Source of the DNA: JAQUGA01 sp964521105
GTDB lineage: Bacteria > Bacteroidota > Bacteroidia > Bacteroidales > WCHB1-69
Assembly (NCBI GenBank): GCA_964521105.1
Contig: CAZFPO010000022.1
Location: forward strand, 1-35,088
DNA: 35,088 nt
Direction: 5' to 3'
Shown: positions 1 to 8,084 of the stretch, in pieces
Layout of the letters: each line of letters begins with the position of its first letter
Position numbering within the stretch: the first letter of the stretch is position 1
Made by a program: the position numbers and the translations under genes
Notes under the pieces: model-generated
Told to the model about the DNA's origin: nothing
The model's database searches: none
The model's input: only the letters and a program-made list of their open reading frames with translations

Positions 1-329
1 TTTCCGGTATTTAATCCCAATCCTAAATACCCTGTTGTATTTATTGTTGAATTTAGGGTAGTAAAGCCATTAACTGAATATTGATTTCCAATTGCATAAG
101 TGCCATTTAGTTTCATTCGGATTAATCCATTTGTTATGGTATATATTGGCGAATTAAACCCCGCTGCTGTGCCAAATATATTCGCACCTGTGGGAGTGGA
201 ACCATTACTATTATTTCCATTTCTTGACCACGATTGGCTTGAAGACGGGCTACTTAATCCTGTTGGCACTTGCTGAGCCTGTGCTAATGAAGCAAGGGCA
301 CAAAATATTACAAAAAGTATTTTTTTCAT
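1..329 (-). CDS. Exported protein, 5' part only (cut by window edge)
   Basis: The start codon is the ATG ending at 329, and the frame stays open for 109 codons to the window edge, so the C-terminus is missing. Residues 1-20 (MKKILFVIFCALASLAQAQQ) form a clear signal peptide with an AQA-type cleavage site. The visible mature part is rich in Asn, Ser, Thr and Gly, with several short beta-prone stretches, as in Bacteroidota cell-surface proteins that usually end in a T9SS sorting domain. No such domain can be seen because the end is missing. The next gene upstream on this strand, also exported, stops 12 bases before this start, so the two may be co-transcribed. I do not recognise a family; export is well supported, function is not. 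Confidence 0.75.
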   Translation of the reverse strand, partial: MKKILFVIFCALASLAQAQQVPTGLSSPSSSQSWSRNGNNSNGSTPTGANIFGTAAGFNSPIYTITNGLIRMKLNGTYAIGNQYSVNGFTTLNSTINTTGYLGLGLNTG

Positions 330-341
330 ATTGTTGATTTT

Positions 342-1337
342 TTATCTCAACAATTGAAACGAACCATTTAAATTATAAATTTTCCCTTCTATTCCTTTTG
401 CATTAATAGTATAAAAATACGCTCCTTCCGAACAATCTACACCTTTAAATTTACCATCCCAACCTTCATTTGGATTAATCCACGAATATAATTGCTGCCC
501 CCATCGATTATATACAAATGCTTCAAAATTAATAATGGAGGTACAGTCAGCAATAAATAAATCATTAAAATTATCTGCATTTGGAGTGAAAATATTTGGT
601 ACTTGTATTTTTGATTCAACTTCTATTAAAGAAATTCCATCAATAAAATAGACCGCATAATCATCCTCCCATTCGGGATGAGTCCAAACATAATTGGTTT
701 CTTCTGTCGAACGAAAATTTCCAATGGTTAAATAACATTCACCACCATTAGCAACAAAAGTACCTGAAATTTTTGTCCAATTTACAGTATCATCAAGTAT
801 TTGATATCTAGGACTTTCAATTTGGGGGATGGTTATAATTGGATTTGGGTCATTTCGAGATATTGCATAATCTGTAAATAATGCACCAATTCTATCAATG
901 GCAATATTTTGTCGATCCCCCCTGCAAGCATAAAATTCAAAATAATATTCAGTATTATTTACTAAACATTCAATTAGTTTCGTTTGAATATATTCTCGAT
1001 AATTGTCTGGTGAAATAATGCTAATATGAAGTGCAAATAATCCAGCGTATCCATTTCCATCAAAAGAATATTGATATCCTGAAGCGTTCAACGGGATACC
1101 AATAATATAACTGGGATTTGCACAAGTATTCATATAATCAGAAGTGCCTTGTGTTGGCATAAACCAATATTTACATTTTTCAAATTGAGGGTCTCCTGGA
1201 GTAGAATATGAGGTTGGACATTCCCAATATTCTTCAAAGCTACCATTGGGCACAAGGTTTTGTTGTGCAAGGGATGTGTTACACAGCCATGCAAAAAGGG
1301 AAAAGGGAAAAATAATATAAAATAACAGCCTATTCAA
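342..1337 (-). CDS. Secreted protein with T9SS type-B (gliding-motility-associated) C-terminal domain
   Basis: This 331-residue protein has a signal peptide (about residues 1-25, ending SLAQQ), then a motif-poor beta-rich region that begins LVPNGSFEEYWECP, a pattern common in Bacteroidota carbohydrate-binding or jelly-roll-like secreted proteins. The last ~85 residues form a type-B sorting domain: PNIFTPNADNFND, then VYNRWGQQLYSW and GWDGKFKG, ending in a short beta strand. This domain family directs export by the type IX system and surface attachment. The start is TTG at 1337: an in-frame stop lies six codons upstream, and no ATG would keep the signal peptide. The next gene on the strand starts 12 bases after the stop. 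The substrate or ligand cannot be read from the sequence. Confidence 0.88.
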   Translation of the reverse strand: MNRLLFYIIFPFSLFAWLCNTSLAQQNLVPNGSFEEYWECPTSYSTPGDPQFEKCKYWFMPTQGTSDYMNTCANPSYIIGIPLNASGYQYSFDGNGYAGLFALHISIISPDNYREYIQTKLIECLVNNTEYYFEFYACRGDRQNIAIDRIGALFTDYAISRNDPNPIITIPQIESPRYQILDDTVNWTKISGTFVANGGECYLTIGNFRSTEETNYVWTHPEWEDDYAVYFIDGISLIEVESKIQVPNIFTPNADNFNDLFIADCTSIINFEAFVYNRWGQQLYSWINPNEGWDGKFKGVDCSEGAYFYTINAKGIEGKIYNLNGSFQLLR

Positions 1338-1668
1338 TTGTTTTTGAATTTGTTAATTAATTTGTTTATAAAAATAGTAATTGATTGTTTACGGAGTTCA
1401 ATCCGTAGTTGTTTTTTTAGCCAATGCATGTAGTATTATGGAGGTTCATCGCTATTGTGGCTGTTTGTACGGCGTTGTTTGGGTATTTTGTACATTGTTA
1501 AAAAATTCAAAACAATAAGCTTCTGGCATTTTATTTTTCTGCCAATGATAAAAATTGCTCTTTGTTTTGTACATGCCCAAATCATTTACAACATTGTTTT
1601 TGTGAATAATTTGGTTTGAGTAGTAAAAGATAGAATCCAACCTTGTAGCAGAACTTCTCCAATCTTTC

Positions 1669-1785
1669 GTCTCGGCATCTCGACTCCGCTCGATGTCCGA
1701 AAACAATCCCTCCATTCTTTTTTCCACCAATCTCGTAACAATCTTTCCAATCTCTCCCGTCTCGGCATCTCGGCTCCGCTCGATG
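1669..1785. repeat. 27-bp direct repeat, two copies 90 bp apart
   Basis: The copies at 1669-1695 and 1759-1785 differ at one base (core CTCGGCATCTCG, then CTCCGCTCGATG). On the minus strand each reads as an ERSRDAE peptide. From memory, this GC-rich core is a common intergenic repeat in Bacteroidota. The surrounding ~90 bp are also partly similar, so this looks like a local tandem duplication of a dispersed repeat. Confidence 0.8.
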
Positions 1786-1801
1786 ACCACGAAGTCGAAC
1801 T

Positions 1802-1836
<35 letters not shown>

Positions 1837-2008
1837 ATATGCGAGATTTGATTAGAAAAATCAATTTTAAATACGTTGGTGTTCATAAATAAAAAATATA
1901 TGCAAATATAAAACAATAAAATTTAAAAGTCAATAGATGTTATATTAAATTATAGTTAAATTGTGTAAATTATTGATTAATACAAGGTTTAATTTTTATT
2001 GCCTCAGT

Positions 2009-2090
2009 AAGTCGTCCTCCGACTACTAACGCAATTTTCGTATTAGTCGGGGGACGACTAATACCGTAATGTATTAGTTAGGGGAGGACT
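2009..2090. repeat. Palindromic repeat group, three related arms
   Basis: The arm at 2009-2031 is the imperfect reverse complement of the arm at 2039-2060 (core GTCGTCCYCCGACTA), giving a ~20-bp stem with a short loop. A third arm at 2071-2090 repeats the second in direct orientation, about 16 of 20 bases matching. This has the form of a REP-like intergenic palindrome. It sits between divergent operons, so a terminator role is unlikely. Confidence 0.75.
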
Positions 2091-2129
2091 TGCACTAAAA
2101 TTCATTTTTTTATAAAAATATTTAAGTAC

Positions 2130-2163
2130 TTTGTCATAAATAACTCAAAAAGTCTTAATTTTG
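2130..2163 (+). promoter_or_regulatory. Predicted Bacteroidota promoter of the nucleotide-sugar operon
   Basis: A TTTG at 2130-2133 and a TAATTTTG at 2156-2163 match the -33 (TTTG) and -7 (TAnnTTTG) boxes of the Bacteroidota primary sigma factor, with 22 bases between them (19-21 is usual). The first gene's ATG follows 37 bases after the -7 box. Confidence 0.6.
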
Positions 2164-2200
2164 GAACAATTTAATAATAACGAAAAAAACAATTGATAAT

Positions 2201-3526
2201 ATGAAAGTTTTAGTTGTAGGAAGTGGATACGTTGGTTTAGTTACCGGAACTTGTTTTGCCGAAGTAGGAATTGATGTTAGGTGTGTGGATATTGATGAGC
2301 ACAAAATAGAACAACTTAAAAAGGGAATTTCGCCAATTTATGAGCCTGGTTTAGAACCAATGATTGCACGTAATATGGAAAAAAATCGTTTACATTTTTC
2401 CACCGACCTTGCGGGAAGTGTTGAAGAAGCTGACGTAATATTTAGTGCCGTTGGAACTCCACCCGACGAAGATGGAAGTGCCGATTTAAAATATGTACTT
2501 GATGTTGCCCGCACAGTGGGAAAAAATATGACCAAACATGTTTTAATGGTTACAAAAAGCACCGTTCCTGTGGGTACAGCAAAAAAAGTTCGCAAAGCCA
2601 TTCAGGAAGAACTGGATGCACGTGGACTAAATATTGAGTTCGACATTGCCTCAAATCCCGAATTTTTAAAAGAAGGCGATGCCATTAATGACTTTTTAAA
2701 ACCTGATAGAATAGTAGTGGGAGTGGAATCGGAAAAAGCAAAGGAAATCATGCAAAAACTATATAAACCGTTTGTGTTAAATGGTCATCCTGTGATATTT
2801 ATGGACGTTCCTTCCGCCGAAATGACTAAGTATTCTGCTAACGCAATGCTTGCGACAAAAATTAGTTTCATGAACGACATCGCAAATCTTTGCGAAATTG
2901 TTGGTGCCGATATAAATATGGTCCGTCGTGGAATAGGTAGCGATTCGCGGATTGGAAATAAATTTATTTATCCTGGTGTTGGTTACGGTGGGTCTTGTTT
3001 TCCAAAAGATGTGAAAGCAATTATTAAAACCGCTTCGGAATATGGTTATGAATTAAGAGTTTTAAAATCAGTTGAAGAGGTTAATGATGATCAAAAATCA
3101 GTGCTTTTTAAAAAACTAATGGCTCATTTCAATCAAAATATTATTGGTAAAACCATTGCTTTATGGGGATTATCTTTTAAACCCAATACGGATGACATGC
3201 GAGAAGCTCCGGCATTAGTTTTAATTAAACTTCTACAAAAAGCAGGTGCAAATGTGGTTGTATACGACCCAGTTGCCATGGAAGAGTGCCATCGTCGAAT
3301 TGGTGATGTGGTAACCTATTCTAAAACTCAATACGAAGCTTTAGATAATGCAGAAGCTTTACTTTTAGTTACCGAATGGTCGGAATTCAGAGTACCTAAC
3401 TATGATGAAATGAAAAAACGAATGAAAACACCGCTGGTTTTCGATGGTAGAAATATTTACGAAAAACGAGAGATGAATTCAATGGGCTTTGATTATTACT
3501 GCATTGGCATAAATACACATCAATAA
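2201..3526 (+). CDS. ugd: UDP-glucose 6-dehydrogenase
   Basis: Oxidises UDP-glucose to UDP-glucuronate with two NAD+, a cytoplasmic step supplying uronic acids and pentoses for surface glycans. The 441 residues match the family length. The N-terminal Rossmann motif is VVGSGYVGLVTG (residues 5-16). The middle helical domain carries the STVPVGT region, NPEFLKEG and the catalytic motif YGGSCFPKD with nucleophile Cys266. The C-terminal UDP-binding domain has GLSFKPNTDDMREAP and DGRNIY. The ATG at 2201 is the only sensible start, placing the nucleotide-binding strand at residue 2. It is the first gene of the operon, and the next gene encodes the enzyme that uses its product. Confidence 0.96.
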   Translation: MKVLVVGSGYVGLVTGTCFAEVGIDVRCVDIDEHKIEQLKKGISPIYEPGLEPMIARNMEKNRLHFSTDLAGSVEEADVIFSAVGTPPDEDGSADLKYVLDVARTVGKNMTKHVLMVTKSTVPVGTAKKVRKAIQEELDARGLNIEFDIASNPEFLKEGDAINDFLKPDRIVVGVESEKAKEIMQKLYKPFVLNGHPVIFMDVPSAEMTKYSANAMLATKISFMNDIANLCEIVGADINMVRRGIGSDSRIGNKFIYPGVGYGGSCFPKDVKAIIKTASEYGYELRVLKSVEEVNDDQKSVLFKKLMAHFNQNIIGKTIALWGLSFKPNTDDMREAPALVLIKLLQKAGANVVVYDPVAMEECHRRIGDVVTYSKTQYEALDNAEALLLVTEWSEFRVPNYDEMKKRMKTPLVFDGRNIYEKREMNSMGFDYYCIGINTHQ

Positions 3527-3560
3527 AATCAAAACAATTATTGGTTTTGAAAACTATTTT

Positions 3561-4496
3561 ATGAAAAAAAGAATATTAGTTACTGGCGGTGCAGGTTTTT
3601 TAGGTTCGCATTTGTGCGAAAAACTTCTAAATCAAGGAAATGAAGTAATTTGTTTAGACAATTATTTTACTGGGCAAAAAGAAAATATTGCTCATCTATT
3701 GGGAAATCCATATTTCGAATTAATACGCCATGATGTTACGATGCCTTTTTTTATCGAAGTGGACGAAATTTACAATTTAGCTTGCCCAGCATCACCCATT
3801 CATTATCAATACAATCCCATTAAAACCATAAAAACTTCGGTAATGGGAGCCATCAATATGTTGGGATTGGCAAAGCGAATTAGAGCAAAAATTTTACAAG
3901 CATCTACTAGCGAAGTTTATGGCGACCCATCGATACATCCACAAACCGAAGAATATTGGGGAAATGTTAACCCAATAGGCGAGCGATCATGTTACGACGA
4001 AGGTAAACGTTGTGCCGAATCATTGTTTGTTAATTATCATAAACAAAACGATGTCCGCATAAAAATCATTCGGATATTTAATACCTACGGACCGAAAATG
4101 CATCCAAATGACGGTAGAGTAGTCTCTAATTTTATTATTCAAGCATTAAGTGGAAAAGATATTACTATTTTTGGAGATGGAACTCATACCCGTAGCTTCT
4201 GTTACATGGATGATCTGCTAGACGGAATGGTTCGAATGATGAATACGCCAGATGATATTACAGGTCCAATAAATATTGGTAATCCGGATGAATTTTCGAT
4301 AAATGAACTAGCTCATTTAGTAATTCGACTTACTAATTCATCTTCAAAAATTGTTTATTTGCCACTTCCATCAGATGATCCAATGCAACGAAAACCAGAT
4401 ATTACAAAAGCAAAACAAATTCTTGATTGGGAACCTAAAATTAAGCTAGAAGATGGCTTAATAGAAACCATCAATTATTTTAAAAAAATTAGATAA
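3561..4496 (+). CDS. uxs: UDP-glucuronate decarboxylase (UDP-xylose synthase), extended SDR
   Basis: Converts UDP-glucuronate to UDP-xylose with internal NAD+ recycling. The 311-residue length is typical of the compact bacterial enzymes. Visible features are the GGAGFLGSHLCE cofactor motif (residues 8-19), the NLACPASPIHYQ signature of UXS enzymes, TSEVYGDP, and the catalytic pair Tyr145/Lys149 in SCYDEGKR. RIFNTYGP and DDLLDGM follow in the substrate domain. It starts 34 bases after the UDP-glucose dehydrogenase gene, whose product is its substrate, which supports this over a dTDP-glucose dehydratase or an epimerase. The stop TAA shares its last base with the next start (TAATG), suggesting translational coupling. 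Confidence 0.93.
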   Translation: MKKRILVTGGAGFLGSHLCEKLLNQGNEVICLDNYFTGQKENIAHLLGNPYFELIRHDVTMPFFIEVDEIYNLACPASPIHYQYNPIKTIKTSVMGAINMLGLAKRIRAKILQASTSEVYGDPSIHPQTEEYWGNVNPIGERSCYDEGKRCAESLFVNYHKQNDVRIKIIRIFNTYGPKMHPNDGRVVSNFIIQALSGKDITIFGDGTHTRSFCYMDDLLDGMVRMMNTPDDITGPINIGNPDEFSINELAHLVIRLTNSSSKIVYLPLPSDDPMQRKPDITKAKQILDWEPKIKLEDGLIETINYFKKIR

Positions 4497-5365
4497 TGAT
4501 TGTGAAAAAGAAAGTCCTTGTAACTGGTTCTAACGGACAGTTAGGAAATGCCATGCAAGCCGAATGTCGACAAAGTGATTTCGATTTTATTTTTACCGAT
4601 ATCGAGACAATGGATATCACTTCTGAAGAAAGTATTCTACAAAATATAGACCTTTATAAACCCGATATTATTGTCAACTGTTCGGCATATACCGCAGTTG
4701 ATAAAGCGGAAGAAGAAAATGATGTAGCTGCATTGGTTAATTCAACAGCTGTTGAAATGTTGGCGGATATCTGTTATCAAAAAAACATAATTCTAATTCA
4801 TGTTTCTACTGATTATGTGTTTGACGGTCGAAATTTTCAACCGTATAATGAATCTGACACCACTAACCCGCTTTCGGTTTACGGATTAACAAAACTCAGA
4901 GGTGAACAGGCAATGATTTTATCTGGCTGTAATGGAATAATTATCCGAACATCATGGCTGTATTCTGCTACTGGAGCAAATTTCGTAAAAACTATTATAA
5001 AGTATGCTTCTGAAAGAGAATCGTTGAATGTTGTTTTTGATCAAATTGGCTCACCAACTTACGCAAATGATTTGGCTGATGCAATTATTCAAATTTTACC
5101 TGAGTGTATTAATATTTCAGGTGTTAATACCTATCATTTTTCCAATGAAGGTGTAAGTTCATGGTTCGATTTTGCTAAACAAATTGTTGAAATTTCAAAA
5201 ATAAATTGTGAAATTATTCCAATAAAATCATCTCAATATCCTACCAAAGCTCAACGTCCATTTTATTCGGTATTGGACAAATCAAAAATCAAAACCGATT
5301 TTAATATAAAAATACCCTATTGGCAAGATAGTTTAAAAAAGTGTTTAGCATTATTAAATGGATAA
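4496..5365 (+). CDS. rfbD: dTDP-4-dehydrorhamnose reductase
   Basis: Catalyses the last step of dTDP-L-rhamnose synthesis, NAD(P)H-dependent reduction of the 4-keto sugar. The 289 residues carry VLVTGSNGQLG at the N-terminus, NCSAYTAVDKAE, HVSTDYVFDG and the catalytic Tyr129/Lys133 in VYGLTK, all typical of RmlD. The C-terminal half has the SPTYANDLADAI pattern. The start overlaps the preceding stop by one base, and the gene overlaps the next start by eight. The other rhamnose genes (rmlA, rmlB, rmlC) are not in this window, so the substrate must be made elsewhere. A related 4-keto reductase activity cannot be excluded. Confidence 0.93.
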   Translation: MIVKKKVLVTGSNGQLGNAMQAECRQSDFDFIFTDIETMDITSEESILQNIDLYKPDIIVNCSAYTAVDKAEEENDVAALVNSTAVEMLADICYQKNIILIHVSTDYVFDGRNFQPYNESDTTNPLSVYGLTKLRGEQAMILSGCNGIIIRTSWLYSATGANFVKTIIKYASERESLNVVFDQIGSPTYANDLADAIIQILPECINISGVNTYHFSNEGVSSWFDFAKQIVEISKINCEIIPIKSSQYPTKAQRPFYSVLDKSKIKTDFNIKIPYWQDSLKKCLALLNG

Positions 5366-5768
5366 TCGTCAAGCAAATAGAGTGGCAACATCGGTGCTGG
5401 CAGCTTCATCAGAAGTGATGCGAGAAATGGGTGCTGGCTTACATTCGGATATTTATAAATATTGTCTTTATCACGAACTTATAAATAGAGAAATTGAAGT
5501 GCAGCTTGATTTTACAATTCCTGTTTTTTACAAACGTAATCCTGTAAATGTAAACTTAACAGCTAACTTATTGGTAGAAAATGCCTTGCTTGTCAATATT
5601 TATTCGCAAGAACTGATTTCTGCACAGGAAGATAGTTTAATGAAATCAGCATTAAAAATCTCAAAACGACCAATGGGATTGCTCATTAATTTTTATAATA
5701 CTAATTTTATTCAATCGTTTAAAAAAATTACAAATCCAATTTATATTCAACAAAATAACGCATTATGA
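5358..5768 (+). CDS. Degenerate GxxExxY-family (PDDEXK_3-like) protein
   Basis: The 136-residue protein follows the GxxExxY family along its length: a helical start, the GAGLHSDIYKYCLYHEL segment (residues 25-41), a beta region resembling YKGK...DLLVE...VELKA, and RPMGLLINF near the end. Family members, as I recall them, keep a Glu in the GxxExxY motif and D...E.K residues like PD-(D/E)XK nucleases. Here the motif Glu is Ser30, the Asp is Asn70, and the E-L-K triplet reads Asn80-Ile81-Tyr82. The fold probably remains but nuclease chemistry should be gone. Family members are often found in nucleotide-sugar and polysaccharide operons with unknown role. The gene overlaps its neighbours by 8 and 4 bases, so it is translated with them. 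Confidence 0.75.
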   Translation: MDNRQANRVATSVLAASSEVMREMGAGLHSDIYKYCLYHELINREIEVQLDFTIPVFYKRNPVNVNLTANLLVENALLVNIYSQELISAQEDSLMKSALKISKRPMGLLINFYNTNFIQSFKKITNPIYIQQNNAL

Positions 5769-7498
5769 GTACCATTGATAGTATCATTATTGAACGAGCT
5801 AATGCTTGGTTAAGCGAGAGCTATGACATTGAAACGCGTAACGAAGTTAAAAAATTATTGCTCGACTCATCTACCGACTTGGTTGATTCGTTTTACCGCA
5901 ATTTGGAGTTTGGTACAGGTGGTTTAAGAGGTATTATGGGCGTTGGTACTAACCGAATGAACAAATATACCGTGGGTATGGCAACTCAAGGTTTGGCTAA
6001 TTACCTTAACATAAGTTTCCCAAATCAGGAAATTTCTGTAGCCATTGCATGCGATTCGAGAAATAATAGTTCTTATTTTGCTCAAGTAGCTGCTGAAGTT
6101 TTAAGTGGTAACGGGATAAAAGTATATCTTTTCGAGAAACTTCGACCAACACCTGAACTTTCGTTTGCAGTAAGATATTTACATTGTCAATCAGGAATAG
6201 TAATTACCGCTTCACATAATCCCAAAGAATACAATGGTTATAAAGTTTATTGGGGCGATGGAGGTCAGTTAGTTCCTCCTCATGATAAGAATGTAATTGC
6301 CGAAGTTCAAAAAATTACAAGTCCCGACATGGTTATTTTTAAGCCAAATGTAGATAAAATCCAAATAATTGGAAATGATATCGATGAGGTTTATTTCGAC
6401 TTCATCCGTGGATTATCTTTGAATCCTGAAATCATCAGAAACAACAGTAAATTATCCATTGTTTATACTCCTATTCACGGAACTGGAATTATGGGTGTTC
6501 CTCAAATGTTATCAAAATTTGGATTCAATAATGTTCATTTATTGGAAAGTCAAATAGTGCCCGATGGAAATTTTCCAACCGTTAAATCTCCTAATCCCGA
6601 AGAAAGAGAAACCATGGCGTTGGCTATCGAAAAAGCCAAAGAATTAAATGCCGAACTCGTACTAGCCACCGATCCCGATGCCGACCGAGTGGGGGTTGCC
6701 TGCAAAAACCATCATGGAAATTTCGTGTTACTCAATGGTAACCAAACAGCTGCAATTTTATATTACTACATTTTGTCTCAATGGACAGAAAAAAATAAAT
6801 TCAAAGGCAACGAATTTGTGGTTAAAACAATTGTTACCACCGAATTACTAAACGATATTGCTCATTACTTCAAGGTAGAATCATTTGATGTTCTTACTGG
6901 TTTTAAATATATTGCTGAAATTATTCGCAAATACGAGGGGAAAAAGAAATTTGTTGTTGGAGGCGAAGAAAGTTATGGATATCTGGTTAGCGATTTTGTT
7001 CGTGATAAAGATGCTCTTATTTCGTGTTGTATGATTGCCGAAGCCACCGCATGGGCGAAATCAAAAAATATGTCGTTGATGGATGTCCTCATCGAAATAT
7101 ATTTGAAATTTGGTTTTTACAAAGAAGATTTAATTTCAATTACAAAAAAGGGTAAAGAGGGAGCTGATGAAATAAAAGCGATGATGGAATCTTACCGCAA
7201 TAATCCTCCACTTGAAATTAATCATTCAAAAGTAATTGAAATTAGAGATTACAAATTATCTGTTAGGAAAAATATCATCTCGGGACATGATGAAAAAATT
7301 GATATGCCAACTTCAGATGTAATTCAGTTTTTTACTGCCGATGGAAGTAAAATTACCGTTCGCCCTTCAGGAACCGAACCAAAAATCAAATTCTATTTTG
7401 GCATTAAAGTAGATCTATCGGATAAATCGGATTTCGACCGAGCAAATGAAGCGGCAACACGCAGAATTAATAACATCATCGCTTCCTTGGGTTTATAA
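5765..7498 (+). CDS. Phospho-sugar mutase (phosphoglucomutase/phosphomannomutase)
   Basis: Interconverts hexose 1- and 6-phosphates, the entry step for nucleotide-sugar synthesis. At 577 residues it has the long PGM2-like form. It carries TGGLRG (residues 51-56), the phosphoserine loop TASHNPKEYNGYK (148-160, phosphoserine Ser150), the Mg2+ loop DPDADRVGV, the sugar-binding GGEESYG and the phosphate-binding RPSGTEPKIKFYFG, all intact. The ATG overlaps the preceding TGA as ATGA. Glucose versus mannose specificity cannot be decided from sequence. The UDP-glucose-using gene upstream makes a glucose 1-phosphate role likely. Confidence 0.94.
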   Translation: MSTIDSIIIERANAWLSESYDIETRNEVKKLLLDSSTDLVDSFYRNLEFGTGGLRGIMGVGTNRMNKYTVGMATQGLANYLNISFPNQEISVAIACDSRNNSSYFAQVAAEVLSGNGIKVYLFEKLRPTPELSFAVRYLHCQSGIVITASHNPKEYNGYKVYWGDGGQLVPPHDKNVIAEVQKITSPDMVIFKPNVDKIQIIGNDIDEVYFDFIRGLSLNPEIIRNNSKLSIVYTPIHGTGIMGVPQMLSKFGFNNVHLLESQIVPDGNFPTVKSPNPEERETMALAIEKAKELNAELVLATDPDADRVGVACKNHHGNFVLLNGNQTAAILYYYILSQWTEKNKFKGNEFVVKTIVTTELLNDIAHYFKVESFDVLTGFKYIAEIIRKYEGKKKFVVGGEESYGYLVSDFVRDKDALISCCMIAEATAWAKSKNMSLMDVLIEIYLKFGFYKEDLISITKKGKEGADEIKAMMESYRNNPPLEINHSKVIEIRDYKLSVRKNIISGHDEKIDMPTSDVIQFFTADGSKITVRPSGTEPKIKFYFGIKVDLSDKSDFDRANEAATRRINNIIASLGL

Positions 7499-7503
7499 AA
7501 TTT

Positions 7504-7938
7504 ATGAACTCCATAGAAATTTTAAAATTTGATTTTGCGGACACTGACTTATTTGAAAAAAGCATTGCCATTCGACGTGAAGTTTTTGTTTTGGAACAAA
7601 ACGTTTCCGAGGAGCTCGAAATGAGTGATGACGGAACAGATGTGTCTTATTTTTTACTTTTTGAAAATAATAAAGAAGTAGCTACTGCACGATATCGTAA
7701 AACCGATTTCGGGATAAAAATTGAACGCATGGCTGTGTTGAAATCGCATCGTGGCAAAGGATTAGGCAACAAATTAATGAAATTTATTTTAGATGATTTG
7801 TCTGGCTCAACTTCCGAAATTTATCTAAATTCTCAAATTCAAGCAACTGCTTTGTATTTAAAAAGTAGATTTATCCCCAAAGGAGAACATTTTTATGAAG
7901 CAGGAATCGAACATGTGAAAATGGTTTTTCAAAAATAA
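7504..7938 (+). CDS. GNAT-family N-acyltransferase
   Basis: A 144-residue single-domain protein. The N-terminal part has IRREVFVLEQNVSEELE, typical of YjcF/ElaA-like GNAT proteins. The acetyl-CoA-binding motif is RGKGLG within MAVLKSHRGKGLGNKLM, followed by the LNSQIQATALY strand-helix and a C-terminal VKMVFQK strand. It would transfer an acyl group from acyl-CoA to an amine; the acceptor is unknown. It starts six bases after the phosphomutase stop, so it is probably the last gene of the operon, but the GNAT may not act on sugars. A hairpin follows 16 bases after its stop. Confidence 0.88.
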   Translation: MNSIEILKFDFADTDLFEKSIAIRREVFVLEQNVSEELEMSDDGTDVSYFLLFENNKEVATARYRKTDFGIKIERMAVLKSHRGKGLGNKLMKFILDDLSGSTSEIYLNSQIQATALYLKSRFIPKGEHFYEAGIEHVKMVFQK

Positions 7939-7953
7939 AGTTGTCCGAAGTCT

Positions 7954-7986
7954 CAGTTGTCCGAAGTCTCAGACTTCGGACAACTG
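7954..7986. terminator. Strong hairpin between convergent genes, possible bidirectional terminator
   Basis: A perfect 15-bp inverted repeat (CAGTTGTCCGAAGTC, loop TCA). A partial extra copy (TTGTCCGAAGTCTC) lies just before it at 7941-7954. It sits after the plus-strand operon and downstream of the minus-strand PHP gene. There is no U tract. The same core recurs near 34484, so it is also a dispersed repeat. Confidence 0.6.
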
Positions 7987-7988
7987 AA

Positions 7989-8076
7989 GCACATTAGCAC
8001 ATTGAATCATTGGCACATTGAATCATTGGTACATTAGCACATTGAATCATTGGCACATTAGCACATTGAATCATTG
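7989..8076. repeat. Tandem repeat array, 24-16-24-24 bp units
   Basis: The units are 7989-8012, 8013-8028, 8029-8052 and 8053-8076, built from GCACATTAGCAC and ATTGAATCATTG. The 16-bp unit lacks the inner GCACATTA. The full units are identical except for one G-to-T-type change at 8030. A partial unit follows, eight bases before the stop of the minus-strand PHP gene. The array has no CRISPR-like spacers. Confidence 0.9.
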
Positions 8077-8084
8077 GCACATTT

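Noticed and set aside
7989..8076. CRISPR-like array
   Set aside because: The units are directly adjacent, of unequal length, and have no variable spacers or cas genes.
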